Of a stretch of 64,000 nt of DNA, positions 18,763 through 29,700 are shown piece by piece. The DNA comes from Phycisphaerales bacterium. Its GTDB lineage: Bacteria > Planctomycetota > Phycisphaerae > Phycisphaerales > UBA1924. The notes beneath the pieces are model-generated. The model saw nothing but the letters and a program-made list of their open reading frames with translations, was not told where the DNA came from and did no database searches. The first letter of the stretch is position 1; each line of letters starts with the position of its first letter. The stretch lies in assembly GCA_030149165.1 (NCBI GenBank), contig JASBRY010000009.1, positions 1,361,076 to 1,425,075 of the forward strand, read 5' to 3'. A program made the translations under genes and the position numbers.

Positions 18763-19707
18763 ATGGATATTCAGATCGCTCCAGAACGATTCCAGACGGC
18801 AAATAGGGTCCTCATGATCCGACCCAAGCTCTTTGGTTTTCATGCGCAAGCATCTCAGAGCAATGCGTTTATGAACGAGCCCTCTCGGGATTCTATTGAA
18901 GTCGCTCATAAAGCAGAGATGGAGTTCGATGCACTCGCTCAAGCGCTCACGGGTGCGGGTGTTGAAGTATTGATCCATCAGGATGTTCAGGGACTCCCCG
19001 ATTGTGTCTTCCCGAATAACTGGGTGAGCTGTCACCAACCACTAAATGGCGCGCCGGTGCTGATCACCTATCCGATGTGTGACCAGCTTCGGCGGATGGA
19101 ACGATCCGAACTCGTTCTTGAACGATTGGGTTCGGTGTTGGGTGAAGTGGACCACATCGACTTTGCTGATCTGGAAGACGACGAAGAGATTCTTGAGGGG
19201 ACAGGATCACTTGTGCTTGATCGTGTCGCGGGCATTGCCTTTGCGTGTTGCTCGCCTCGGACCACGATTCGTGCATTTGAAGCGTGGTGCGATGAGACTG
19301 GGTATGAACCAGTAGCATTTGAAGCCTTGGATACAGATGATCAGCCTATATACCACACCAATGTCATGATGAGTGTGGGTGAACACTTCAGCGTGGTGTG
19401 TGCACAAACAATTCGTGACGCTCAGGATCGGGCTCACGTGCTCGAGAGGCTTCAAGCTGATGGTCGGCCTGTGATCGAGATCAGTAGCGACCAAATGAAT
19501 AACTTCTGTGGGAACATTCTCGAACTCCGGACTATCCACGGGAAACCGGTCATCGCGATGTCCAGCCGGGCATGGCAATCGTTTTCTGTCAAGCAGCAAT
19601 CGATTCTCAAGGATATTGGCAAAGTCATCCACATCCCGATTCCAACCATTGAGAATGTTGGCGGCGGCAGCGTACGCTGTATGATCGCAGAATGCGGGCG
19701 GGTGTAG
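18763..19707 (+). CDS. ctlX: CtlX-like citrulline utilization hydrolase (amidinotransferase fold)
   Basis: This is a member of the guanidino-group-modifying superfamily (arginine deiminase, amidinotransferases) and matches the CtlX-type proteins in the block MIRPKLFGFHAQASQSNAF and in DCVFPNNWVSCH. The candidate catalytic His is in YHTNVMMSVG and the Cys is in GGGSVRCMIAEC at the C-terminus. 314 residues. It is divergent from hutH with only 60 bases between, so joint control with histidine breakdown is plausible. CtlX has been tied to citrulline use in some bacteria; here the substrate is inferred, not shown. Confidence 0.83.
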   Translation: MDIQIAPERFQTANRVLMIRPKLFGFHAQASQSNAFMNEPSRDSIEVAHKAEMEFDALAQALTGAGVEVLIHQDVQGLPDCVFPNNWVSCHQPLNGAPVLITYPMCDQLRRMERSELVLERLGSVLGEVDHIDFADLEDDEEILEGTGSLVLDRVAGIAFACCSPRTTIRAFEAWCDETGYEPVAFEALDTDDQPIYHTNVMMSVGEHFSVVCAQTIRDAQDRAHVLERLQADGRPVIEISSDQMNNFCGNILELRTIHGKPVIAMSSRAWQSFSVKQQSILKDIGKVIHIPIPTIENVGGGSVRCMIAECGRV

Positions 19708-19764
19708 ATCCACCCAGTTTTTGGACATTTTGCATCATTTCAGTCCAATCCCGGTATGATCTAT

Positions 19765-19797
19765 CTCCCGTTGACTCCGTGTTAACGGGAGTATTGT
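19765..19797 (+). promoter_or_regulatory. inverted repeat overlapping a promoter-like sequence before the M16 pair
   Basis: CTCCCGTT (19765-19772) and AACGGGAG (19784-19791) form a perfect 8-bp inverted repeat. TTGACT (19771-19776) and TATTGT (19792-19797) inside and beside it resemble -35 and -10 boxes with a short, 15-base spacer. It may be an operator on the promoter of the M16 genes, or simply a weak terminator of ctlX; sequence does not decide. Confidence 0.4.
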
Positions 19798-19831
19798 CTC
19801 TGATTGACGCTTCACATACTGAGGAGGAAGC

Positions 19832-21616
19832 ATGCGGACCGCATTACTGACCACGGGTCTTCTGCTCGCGACATCATCGATCTCGATGGCACAGCAGGTT
19901 GAACCCATCGAATACACCCTCGACAACGGCATGCATTTCTTGCTGATGCCGCGCGACGAGCAGCCCAACATCATTACCGCGGGATGGATCAGCCCGGTCG
20001 GTTCGGTGAATGAACGCCCAGGAATCACCGGCGTTTCCCACTTCCTCGAGCACCTGCTGTTCAAGGGAACGGATTACATCGGGACCTCGGATGCGGAAGG
20101 AGATCTCGCATTCCGCAATCAGTTGACTGAGATCCGTCAGAAGATGCGTGCGTACACCACCGATGTGCAGTACAAGCGTTTCTATCGCGGCGAGATCGAT
20201 AATCCTTGGGATCCAGCGAACGACACCCCAGAACTGCGTGAAATGCGTGCACAGATGACCGCTTTGCAAGACGAGCAAGCGGGAATCACCATCAAGAACG
20301 AGTTCGATAAGGTCTACACCGGGAACGGCGGTTCGGGCATGAACGCCGGAACTAGCAATGACTTCACGGTGTTCTACATCAACATCCCATCCAATAAACT
20401 CGAGCTCTGGTCGTGGATGGAATCGGACCGTTTGAACAACCCCTCCCTGCGTGAACTCGATGCCGAACGATTTGTGGTGATCGAAGAACGCCGTCAGCGT
20501 TTGGAAGCGACTGCTACTGGGAAGCTTGACGAGCAGTTTGACTCGATGTTCTGGGTTGCGTCGCCGTACAACTTCCCGGTCATCGGATGGATGAGCGACC
20601 TCATGGCGTACACCGAAGACGAGGTTCGTGAATATTTTGAGACTTACTACCAGCCTGCAAACCTGACCGGCGTGATTGTGGGTGATTTTGAGGTCGATGA
20701 AGCGAAGCAACTCATCGATTCATACTTTGGTCGTCTTGAAAACAAGCGTGCGGCCCCATCACCAATGGTGACCCACTCGGTCCCGCTGCTTGGTGAGATG
20801 CGATTCACCGGCGAGTGTGACTGCCAGGACCAGGTCGAGGTCCGTTACCGCTCGGTCGCGTACGGCAATCCTGATGAGCCGGTTCTCGATGTGATCGCGG
20901 ACCTGCTCAATGGACGCACCGGTCGTTTGTACAAATCGCTTGTCGAGAAACAAGGCATCGCGGCTTCCGCTCGTGCCGGGAACCGCTCCCAGCACTTCGC
21001 TGGTTCATTCTCATTCTCCGCGACTCCAAAGGGCGATGCATCGCTTGAGGATCTGGAACTTGCTTGGCTCGAGCAGATCGATCTGCTCAAGACCGAGCCG
21101 GTGTCTGACAGAGAGTTGCAGAAGATCAAGAACCAGTCCGCAGCAGACACATTCCGCGAACTCCAGGACAACTCATCGTTGTTCTTCCAACTCGCGATCA
21201 CTGAAGCGTACGGCGGGTATGAATACCTCAATACCTACCCGCGTGCGATTCAGGAAGTGACCGCTGAGGACATCATGCGTGTTGCGAATGAGTATTTCAA
21301 GAGTGACGCACGAGCGACTGCCCTCTACACACGAAAGGGCGGCGAAGCGAAGCTCATCACAATCGATGATGTCAAGGCATCGCTTCCAGAAGAAATGGTC
21401 GGGATGATCATGCCAAACCTGGAAGCTCAGCTCGCGGAACTCGACGGGATGAATGCAGAACAACTCCGTCAAGGCATGGCAGAGATCGAATCGCAAGCCG
21501 AGATGATTCCGCCTCAGATGAAGAAACTTATGGACTACATCCAACAAGAAATGCAGATCCGCTTAGATGCGATCGAGAGCAACGGAGCTGAAAGCTCGGA
21601 AGGCGGTGAAGGATGA
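19832..21616 (+). CDS. secreted M16 family zinc metallopeptidase, catalytic subunit
   Basis: This is a pitrilysin/insulinase-type protease. A signal peptide (about residues 1-20, ending SMAQ) indicates export. The inverted zinc motif HxxEH is HFLEH at residues 70-74, and the distal Glu ligand is expected in the helix around VVIEERRQRLE. The N-terminal peptidase domain is followed by the inactive M16C-like domain. 594 residues; the C-terminal 80 are an acidic, Met/Gln-rich helical extension. GAGGAGG lies eight bases before the start. It overlaps the next M16 gene by four bases (ATGA), fitting a heterodimer of an active and an inactive subunit. Confidence 0.92.
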   Translation: MRTALLTTGLLLATSSISMAQQVEPIEYTLDNGMHFLLMPRDEQPNIITAGWISPVGSVNERPGITGVSHFLEHLLFKGTDYIGTSDAEGDLAFRNQLTEIRQKMRAYTTDVQYKRFYRGEIDNPWDPANDTPELREMRAQMTALQDEQAGITIKNEFDKVYTGNGGSGMNAGTSNDFTVFYINIPSNKLELWSWMESDRLNNPSLRELDAERFVVIEERRQRLEATATGKLDEQFDSMFWVASPYNFPVIGWMSDLMAYTEDEVREYFETYYQPANLTGVIVGDFEVDEAKQLIDSYFGRLENKRAAPSPMVTHSVPLLGEMRFTGECDCQDQVEVRYRSVAYGNPDEPVLDVIADLLNGRTGRLYKSLVEKQGIAASARAGNRSQHFAGSFSFSATPKGDASLEDLELAWLEQIDLLKTEPVSDRELQKIKNQSAADTFRELQDNSSLFFQLAITEAYGGYEYLNTYPRAIQEVTAEDIMRVANEYFKSDARATALYTRKGGEAKLITIDDVKASLPEEMVGMIMPNLEAQLAELDGMNAEQLRQGMAEIESQAEMIPPQMKKLMDYIQQEMQIRLDAIESNGAESSEGGEG

Positions 21617-23112
21617 ACCACGCAATGAAATCAACTTTGATCGCAGTGGTGATGGCGACAGGATCTACTTCCTTCGCTGCAGATATCCCGTCGCATCCAT
21701 CGGAAATCCAGTTCAGAGAGCTCCAGTTCACGCCTCCGGAAGCTCAGGACTTCAGATATGAGCTCTCGAGCGGAGTGCCAGTGTTCATTGCTGAATCCAA
21801 TGAGTTCCCACTCGTGACCATCAGCATGAGTTTCAAAGGCGGAGAATACCTTGTCCCTGCTGATAAGGCGGGATTGGCGGGGTTGACCGGCGGGATGATC
21901 CGTTCCGGTGGTTCTTCAACAATGGGACCAGAGGAGCTCGACGAGGAGTTTGACTTCCTCGCGGCCAATGTATCCACCTCGATTGGTGATCGTAACGCCC
22001 GCGCGAGTATCAACTGCTTGACAAGCAATCTGGATTCCGCGTTTGACCTATTCATGGACATGCTCCGGAATCCTCGTTTCGATGAATCTCGCTTTGCGAT
22101 CCGCAAAGATCAGATTCTTGAATCATTTGAATCACGGAACGATGCTGGTGTACAGATTGCGATCCGTGAACTCGGTTTCCTGATGTGGGGTGAGGATCAC
22201 TTCGAGGGGCGCCAGCCTACGCGTGAGTCCATTGAATCCATCACGATCGACGACATGAAGGCTTTGCATGAGCAAATCTTCCATCCCGGCAATCTCATGA
22301 TTGCGGTCACGGGCGATGTCGAACCCAACGAGATCCTAGCGTTCCTTGAGAGCAAACTGAGCGACTGGGAAGTCGGTCAGATCTCACCAGATATCCCGAA
22401 GCCGACGAAGACATACGAGCCGGGTGTGTACTACTACGAGAAGGATCAGCCTCAAGTCCAGGTGCTTATTGGGCATCGCGGTATCGAACGCGATGATCCA
22501 AACGCGATCGATGTCGAGGTCATGAACCAGATTCTCGGCGGTTCCGGATTCACCAGTCGTATCACGAATACGGTTCGTACACAGGAAGGTCTCGCATACA
22601 CCGCTGGATCAACCTTTTCGAATCGTGTCGAGTATCCTGGGATGTTCCTGTCATACTTCTTCACCAAGACACCAACCACGGCTCTTGCTACACGATTGGT
22701 GTTCGACGAGATCGGTAAAATTCAAACCGAAGAAGCGACCACAGAAGAGATCGAGATCATCCAGAACTCACTCATTGAGACATTCCCTCGCAACTTTGAG
22801 TCAAAGTCTGCGATGATGAATCTCTTCATCAGCGATGAGCGGACAGGGCGCCCAGCGGATTACTGGAAGAACTACCGCGATCGAGTTCGTTCAGTCACCG
22901 CCTCAGATGTTCAAGAGGCCGCGTTGAACTATCTCAATCCTGAACAAGCCGTGATCATGGTGGTGGGGCCTGTTGATGAGATCAAAGCCGGGAACGCAGA
23001 TTCGGAAGCGGATGCGAATCGAATCGCAACAATGGCGGAGTTCTTCAACGGCGAATCCACCATTCTCCCTCAGCGCGATCCAGAATCACTGAAACCAGTT
23101 GATTCTGAGTGA
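21613..23112 (+). CDS. secreted M16 family protein lacking the zinc motif (partner subunit)
   Basis: The protein starts with a signal peptide (residues 1-21, ending SFAA) and has the fold blocks of M16, but at the place of HxxEH it reads DKAGLAGLTGGMIRSGG, so it cannot bind zinc in the normal way. The C-terminal half has the substrate-binding pattern of inactive subunits, with GGSGFTSRITNTVRTQEGLAY. 499 residues. Translation is coupled to the catalytic gene before it, and a strong terminator follows, so the two-gene operon is closed. Known two-subunit M16B proteases have exactly this division of labour. Confidence 0.9.
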   Translation: MNHAMKSTLIAVVMATGSTSFAADIPSHPSEIQFRELQFTPPEAQDFRYELSSGVPVFIAESNEFPLVTISMSFKGGEYLVPADKAGLAGLTGGMIRSGGSSTMGPEELDEEFDFLAANVSTSIGDRNARASINCLTSNLDSAFDLFMDMLRNPRFDESRFAIRKDQILESFESRNDAGVQIAIRELGFLMWGEDHFEGRQPTRESIESITIDDMKALHEQIFHPGNLMIAVTGDVEPNEILAFLESKLSDWEVGQISPDIPKPTKTYEPGVYYYEKDQPQVQVLIGHRGIERDDPNAIDVEVMNQILGGSGFTSRITNTVRTQEGLAYTAGSTFSNRVEYPGMFLSYFFTKTPTTALATRLVFDEIGKIQTEEATTEEIEIIQNSLIETFPRNFESKSAMMNLFISDERTGRPADYWKNYRDRVRSVTASDVQEAALNYLNPEQAVIMVVGPVDEIKAGNADSEADANRIATMAEFFNGESTILPQRDPESLKPVDSE

Positions 23113-23151
23113 AATTCTGAACCATAGTTCAATCTGATCTGGTATATTCAT

Positions 23152-23184
23152 GGACCCAGCCGTGCTTTCGGCTGGGTCCTTTTT
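23152..23184 (+). terminator. rho-independent terminator after the M16 operon
   Basis: An 11-bp stem, GGACCCAGCCG (23152-23162) with CGGCTGGGTCC (23169-23179), surrounds a six-base loop and is followed by TTTTT. It is the strongest terminator in the window. Confidence 0.95.
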
Positions 23185-23222
23185 GATAACCCTATGCGGT
23201 ACACAGACTTGGAGGATCAGCT

Positions 23223-26200
23223 GTGAACACTCGGACAATGTTGGTAGGTTTGCTTTCAGGGCTCGCAAGCGGAGTGGCTTCTGGAAATGCAGGAGAATCG
23301 ACTCCAGGACTCATTCAGTACCCATCGCTGTCACCAGATGGACGCACGATCGTGTTCTCTGCAGCAGGAGACCTCTGGTCAGTTCATCGCGATGGGGGTG
23401 TCGCTAATCGCCTCACGGCCCATCCAGCGATCGAGGGGCGATCATTCTTCGATGCACAAGGCGATCGGATCGCGTTTGAATCCAACAGAGGCGGCGTTGC
23501 CAATGTCTTCGTGGCGGATCTTGAAGGGAACGGCTCAGATCTTGTCATGAGCAATATAGATCGTGTCAGCACCTCCGATCGGACTCAATGGCTTGGAGGA
23601 TTCAGTCCAGATGGGAACTCTGTGTACTTCTCTGCTTATCTGTATCCTGAGATCTATCGACAGCCCAGAATGTACGAAGCTCCGCTTGATGGCGGACCGA
23701 TCCAAGATTTGACCGGAGCATTTGGTCGAGCGCCGACGCCGAGCCTGACAGATGACTCCATCTACTTCATGCGAGGGTACTATTACCCCCACAGGGTCGC
23801 GTATCGAGGGTCGGGAAATCTCGATCTCTGGAACTACTCTCCGAGCACTGGTGAGTTCGAACAGGTGACTGGTTTCGACGGCAACGATATGGATCCATGC
23901 CCGCTCCCAGATGGTTCGCTACTGTACCTCTCATCGGAAGGTGGACAGTACAATGTCTTCAGGATGGATTCCGGAAAGTTTGATCCCAAAGGTCGGCGTC
24001 CGGGAAAGAAGCTCACCAACTTTGAACCAAGCGAGGATCAGCACACCATCATGGCTGGTGTGCGTGATCTCAGTGTGTCCAGAGATGGTTCGGTTGCGGC
24101 TTTCGTCGTTGAAAATACGATGTACACGCTCGATCTGAACGACAGGAATTCGGAACCAGTTCCGGTCCATATTCTCATGGGTTCAGATTCGGATCAGGAC
24201 GAGACCAAACCGATCGATGCATCACGCAATGTGAGCGAAGTCTCGGTACACCCATCCGGAGATGCTGTGGTTGTGGTTGCCCGCAATGAGTTGTTTGTCC
24301 GCTCAACAAAGGACGAGCACCTGAGCAGGCGAATCACGGATACCCCAGTCCGCGAGAGAGACATCGTCTGGTCACCTGATGGCGAGGTGCTGTACTTCAC
24401 GGCTGATGATGATTCATTGGGTTCAATCTATGCGGTGCGCGTCTCTCTGAGCACTGAAGATCTGAAACCTGAGGAACCAGAGGATTCCGACGAGAGTGAC
24501 GCTGAAAAAGCACAGGAGGATGGCGCCGAAAGCGAGCCTGCAGCAAAATCGGGAGAGTCGGAATCTACTGAAGAGACCTCAGAAAGCGAATCTGTTGAAG
24601 AGACGGATGAACCCGAAGCAGAGCAAATCGACCATGGCGCTCGTTGGGCTGGTGCATTGCGCTTTGAGATCACTCCAGTTGTTCAGAATGCAGAACTGGC
24701 TTATGGAGCAACACCATCTCCAGACGGGAAGAAGCTGATCTACAAGCAATCCCGCGGCGATGTGATGCTCATGGATCTGGAAACAGGTGTTGCCCGGATC
24801 CTGTTTGAATCGTGGTCGGATCCCGAGGTACAGTGGGCTGCCGATTCCGTGCATGTGGTCTATTCAGACACCGATCTGAACTTCAACTCTGACATCTTCG
24901 TGCTTGACACACGATTGAAAGATGATGGGTCTGCACACGAGCCGATCAATCTCACCAAGCATCCCGATATCGATCACTCCGCGCAGCTCTCCGCTGACGG
25001 GAAAGTCCTCACCTTCCTCTCAGATCGAGCAGGCAACAACTGGGAGTGGGATGTCTATGCGATCAATCTCGATCGGGATCTTGACGGGATGAGACGCTAC
25101 GAGCTGGATGCGTATTACGAGGATGCGGTCGACGCCGCGAAGAAGAGAGAACCACTGAATCCGGACGAACCTGTTGAGATTGAGCCGTTCGAGTTCGATG
25201 CGGATGACGCGTACCTGCGTGTGCGTCGATTGACCTCAACCCCGGAATCAGAGAACAATCTCGTCATGGCGCCAGGGGGCAATCGCATTGCATTCACTGT
25301 GGGGGGATCGTTCGTTTCCATTGATCAATACGGAAAGGAACGCAAGACAATCAACTCGAGTAATGTCTCCGATCCTCGCGTATCACTCGATGGGAAGACG
25401 GTGTCATTTGTGGGTGGCGGACAAGCGGTCCGCGCTGGAATGACCGGCGGCGACTCGACAACATTGAGCGTGGACGCGGATCTTGTGATTGACACAAGAG
25501 CGGAACGCGATCAGAAGTTCCGCGAAGCCGCAGGGCGGTTTGGGTTGAATTTTTACCACCCAACACTCAAAGGCTTGAACTGGGACAAAATGACGCAGCG
25601 TTATCATGATCTGGTCATGCAGACTCGCACGAATCAAGCATTCCAGCGTGTGATGAATCTCATGTTCGGAGAACTCGATGGATCTCACACCGGAATTTGG
25701 GGTGGGGATGGGTTCAGCGCCAAGTCACCAAACAACGGCTATCTTGGGATCGATGCCACACCTGTCCAAGACGGCCATCGAGTTGATCGGATCTACAAAG
25801 GTGGTGCTGTGGATCTCATGGACGACGGCATTCAGATCGGCGATGTGCTCATCGCGATTGATGACCACCAACTTGCCGGCCAGGACCTTCACGGCACTCT
25901 TGCTGGTACTAACGGCAAAGAAATGCTGGTCGAGTACCATAGAGCAAATGATGAGACCAATGAGATGGACACGCTCTACGGCATGGTGACACCAAAGAGC
26001 TATGGATCAAACTCAGTCATCCGCTACTCACAAGAAGTCCTGGATCGTCAACAGGAGGTCGACGAGCTCTCAGATGGCAAACTGGGCTATCTACACATCC
26101 GTTCGATGGGCGCTGCTTCTGTTCGAGACTTTGAGCGGGACTTATTCGCAGCCGCAGACGGTAAAGAAGGCCTCATCATCGATGTCCGTGACAACGGTGG

Positions 26201-26657
26201 GGGATGGACTACAGATATCCTCCTCGCATCACTCACGGCTCCGACGCATGCGTACACCATTCCGCGTGGAGCGAATCCCGATGATGTTGAGCCGGACTCA
26301 TACCCACGCGATCGTCGCTTGATCTACGCGTATTCGCGTCCGATCGTCGTGCTGATCAATGAAAACTCATTCTCGAATGCAGAGATCTTCGCACACTCAA
26401 TTCGGACGGCAAAGCGTGGGCGACTGGTCGGTGTACCAACTTTCGGAGGTGTTATTTCAACCGGATCATTCAGCTTGATCGACGGCACAACCGTCCGGCG
26501 TCCGTTCCGCGGCTGGTACCTCCCAGATGGTACTGACATGGAGAACAACGGCGCTGAGCCGGATGTGTATGTCAAGCAAACACCCACCGACGAGGCAGCT
26601 GACAAAGATCCACAACTCGAAGCGGCGGTAAAGGACTTGCTCAAAACCATCCGTTGA
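23223..26657 (+). CDS. tricorn-like protease with S41 domain
   Basis: This is a large exported protease related to tricorn, which in archaea trims peptides released by the proteasome. After a short hydrophobic leader come beta-propeller repeats (PD40/WD40-like; for example SLSPDGRTIVFSAAGDLW) in two blocks, separated by an acidic low-complexity stretch at about residues 418-472. A PDZ-like domain (about 860-930) precedes the S41 core, where IDVRDNGGGWTTD and the nucleophile segment NENSFSNAEIF are visible. 1144 residues, similar to archaeal tricorn (about 1070). It is convergent with a second tricorn-like gene. Confidence 0.9.
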   Translation: MNTRTMLVGLLSGLASGVASGNAGESTPGLIQYPSLSPDGRTIVFSAAGDLWSVHRDGGVANRLTAHPAIEGRSFFDAQGDRIAFESNRGGVANVFVADLEGNGSDLVMSNIDRVSTSDRTQWLGGFSPDGNSVYFSAYLYPEIYRQPRMYEAPLDGGPIQDLTGAFGRAPTPSLTDDSIYFMRGYYYPHRVAYRGSGNLDLWNYSPSTGEFEQVTGFDGNDMDPCPLPDGSLLYLSSEGGQYNVFRMDSGKFDPKGRRPGKKLTNFEPSEDQHTIMAGVRDLSVSRDGSVAAFVVENTMYTLDLNDRNSEPVPVHILMGSDSDQDETKPIDASRNVSEVSVHPSGDAVVVVARNELFVRSTKDEHLSRRITDTPVRERDIVWSPDGEVLYFTADDDSLGSIYAVRVSLSTEDLKPEEPEDSDESDAEKAQEDGAESEPAAKSGESESTEETSESESVEETDEPEAEQIDHGARWAGALRFEITPVVQNAELAYGATPSPDGKKLIYKQSRGDVMLMDLETGVARILFESWSDPEVQWAADSVHVVYSDTDLNFNSDIFVLDTRLKDDGSAHEPINLTKHPDIDHSAQLSADGKVLTFLSDRAGNNWEWDVYAINLDRDLDGMRRYELDAYYEDAVDAAKKREPLNPDEPVEIEPFEFDADDAYLRVRRLTSTPESENNLVMAPGGNRIAFTVGGSFVSIDQYGKERKTINSSNVSDPRVSLDGKTVSFVGGGQAVRAGMTGGDSTTLSVDADLVIDTRAERDQKFREAAGRFGLNFYHPTLKGLNWDKMTQRYHDLVMQTRTNQAFQRVMNLMFGELDGSHTGIWGGDGFSAKSPNNGYLGIDATPVQDGHRVDRIYKGGAVDLMDDGIQIGDVLIAIDDHQLAGQDLHGTLAGTNGKEMLVEYHRANDETNEMDTLYGMVTPKSYGSNSVIRYSQEVLDRQQEVDELSDGKLGYLHIRSMGAASVRDFERDLFAAADGKEGLIIDVRDNGGGWTTDILLASLTAPTHAYTIPRGANPDDVEPDSYPRDRRLIYAYSRPIVVLINENSFSNAEIFAHSIRTAKRGRLVGVPTFGGVISTGSFSLIDGTTVRRPFRGWYLPDGTDMENNGAEPDVYVKQTPTDEAADKDPQLEAAVKDLLKTIR

Positions 26658-26663
26658 GGTGAT

Positions 26664-26702
26664 AAAAAAGCCCCGCGATTCGATATCGCGGGGCATTCTT
26701 TT
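26664..26702. terminator. bidirectional terminator between the two tricorn-like genes
   Basis: A perfect 10-bp stem, GCCCCGCGAT (26670-26679) with ATCGCGGGGC (26685-26694), has AAAAAA on the left and TTCTTTT on the right. It can therefore stop transcription from both sides of this convergent pair. Confidence 0.9.
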
Positions 26703-26718
26703 AAGTTGTATATCCGAG

Positions 26719-29700
26719 TTACTTATCTTCTTCTGTGATGCCCACACCTGTACGGACTGGGTCCGCCGGTTTCTTCGGTGGGTTATAACCACTTGATTCG
26801 ATTTCCTCAAGCAAGTGTTGGATAGCGACATCTAACTGAGGGTCACGACCGTCTTGCATCTTGGAAGGATCGGCGATCACTTTGATATCGGGATCGACGC
26901 CGTGTCCTTCAATACCCCAAGTTCCATCGGTTTCATAGAACCCGAAGTTTGGAACTGCGGTGTATCCGCCATCGATGAGACCTGGAACACCTGAGATTCC
27001 GACGAGTCCGCCCCAGGTTCTGGTACCGATCAGCTTGCCAAGGTTGTTGTGCTTGAAGAGCCATGGGAACATGTCTCCACCTGAACCGGCGTTGCCGTTG
27101 ATCAGCATCGCCTTCGGTCCTTGGTGCGAATCGTACGGCCAAGGCCAATCCTTGCCGTCACGACGCGCCCAGTAGTTGGTACGAGGACGATTCAGCAACT
27201 CGATGAATCGGGTTGGGATCTGACCACCACCGTTCCAGCGTTCGTCGATCAGGAGCGCTTCCTTGCCCGCTTGGCCGTAGAACTGACGGAAGAGTTCATT
27301 CTGACCCTGAACACCAGTATTCGGGACATAGATGTACCCGATCTTACCATCGGACGCTTCTTCTACATATCGACGATTGTCTTCGATCCAATCGCGATAG
27401 CGCAGATTGGTCTCAGACCCCATCGGTACGACTGTGACCGTACGCTCGTTGGCAACCTCGTTCCCATCATCATCTGTGTCAGCAGAGACGAGAGTGAGAT
27501 TTGTTTCAAGTCCCGCGAGACCGATGAAGGATGCCCAAGGATCCACTGATGTATCGACCGCGACTCCATTCACATGTGTGATGATGTCGCCTTCGTTCAC
27601 ATCGAGCCCGTGGGCATTGAGCGGATTGCGTGCATCAGAATCCCACGCGGCGCCTTCGTAGATTGTGTCGATCCGGAACCCTGTGTATTCTTCACCCGCG
27701 ATCGTTTCGTCAGCGACGGAGTAGTCAGCACCGAGCATCCCAACATTCGTGTATGGCTGCCCATCGGTGTCACCGCCGTAGTAGTACGCGTGACCGACAT
27801 TGAGCTCACCGATCATCTGACCGATGATGTAGCTCACATCCTCACGCGAGACCGCATCATCGACCATTGGGAGGTAGTGATCCAGCACAGCGTCCCAATC
27901 GACGCCGTGCATGTTCTCGACATAGAAGAAGTCACGGTGACGGCGCCAAGCGTCGGTGACGAGTTGACGCCATTCTTCTTTGAGATCAACAGTCTTCATC
28001 AATCGAGCCGCGATTGGCTTGACAGACTGACCAGCAGATGCATCCGCGAAACCCCATCCTGATGGACTTCCGGCGATAATCTTTTTGCCGTCGCCAGAGA
28101 TTGAGTAACCGAAACAGACTGGGAGCACTGTTTTCTCGGATGGCTCGTCGGCGTTGATGTCATAGAGTTTGAGGGATGGTGCGTCACCCGATGTACGGAT
28201 ATAGAGCAGGTTCCCCTTGTCATTGGATCCGAGTGCCGCGAAGTTTCCTGATGGAACACTCAACTCAAATCCACGACGCTCAAAATCTTCGAAATCAATC
28301 TCGACCGATTCAGCGGCTTCGGAATCCGAGTCCGCGATCTCAGCGAGTTCTTCTTCAGTGATCTCGCTGCTGGTACGGCTTGCGACCCAAGTCCCAGAGA
28401 ATCCCAGTTCCTTGAGTTCCCAGGTGCCGGTGATTTCATCGCCGTTGACTGTGCCGCGTTGGATCATGGTCATGCCCATCTCCGCGGACTCGGAGTAGAA
28501 CTCCATGGTGTCCTCATCGAAGGTCACAAGATCACCGAGATCATCGGTCTCGCCTTGTGCCTCAGACTGCCCCATGATGTTGCCCTCGTCATCGACGACG
28601 ATGGTGAGCTTGAATCCAATCTCATCGATTGGTGATCCAACGGCGGAGAGCCCCTTGACGGTGCCTTCCCACTTACCCCACAGCGGATGCTCGGTGTTGT
28701 ATCCATCGAGATACGCTGGTGATTCCTCTTCAGCATCGCCGCCTTCGGCTTTGTCTTCTTCGGAATCTGCTTCTTCAGCAGCCTCTTCTGATTCTGCTTC
28801 GTCTTCTTCCCATGTCTCCTCATCGGATTCATGCAGTTGCTTGTTTTCAACTTCATCATTTAGAGGGACAGCGATAATTCGGCCGGTTTCTGCATAGATA
28901 AATGTCGACCCGACATCCTCGTACTGTGGAGCCGAGAAGTTCCGGTTCGAGGTGTAGTACAGATAGTCACCTTTGGATGAGAAGCATGGATTCGAATCGG
29001 CAAAGAATCCGGATGTAACCTGCTGTTTATCACCTGTCTCTGAGTTGTAGATCCAAATCGAGGTCATCAAAGAATCATCGGATCCCTTTTCGTACGCGAT
29101 CCATTTCGAGTCATGTGACCAAGACGGATTCGGCTGGTTTGCCCAAGGGTCTTTGTCTACCTTGGTCATCTCGCCGGTCTCGACATCAACAAGTGACATT
29201 GTGCCAGTCTTATCAACGACGAGGATGGTTTCTGAATCTGGTGACCATACAGCATTCATCCAGTAGGTCTTGTTGCCTTTGGTGAGTTGCTTGGTTTCAC
29301 CCTTCCCATCCGACTGCGTGATGTACAACTCGTACTCACCATTCTCATCAGAGAAGTAAGAAATCCAGCGTCCGTCCGGACTCCAAGCGGGCGTACGCTC
29401 TGCGGATCCAGAGGTATCTGTGATCTGACGGACAGGACCGTTTTCTTCAGGCACGGTGAAGATATCGCCTCGCGCTTCGACAACGGCACGCTTACCAGTC
29501 GATGAAATATTCCCCCCGGCGAGTTGTGCGAACGCATTAACACGCTTTGGTCGGAGTGTTTCTCGAGCGCCAGGGATCTGAATATCAACGGCTTTGGACT
29601 TGCCGTTGCGGAGATCGAGCAGCTGGATCTCAGATCCAAGCTGGAACACGATCTCACCCTTTCCAGAGGACCCGGGTCCCATGGATGCGAAGCTGACATC

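Noticed and set aside
28524..28897. Frames rich in Ser or Lys opposite the acidic insert of the second tricorn-like gene
   Set aside because: They are shadows of the repetitive GAA/GAT codons, with no ribosome site.
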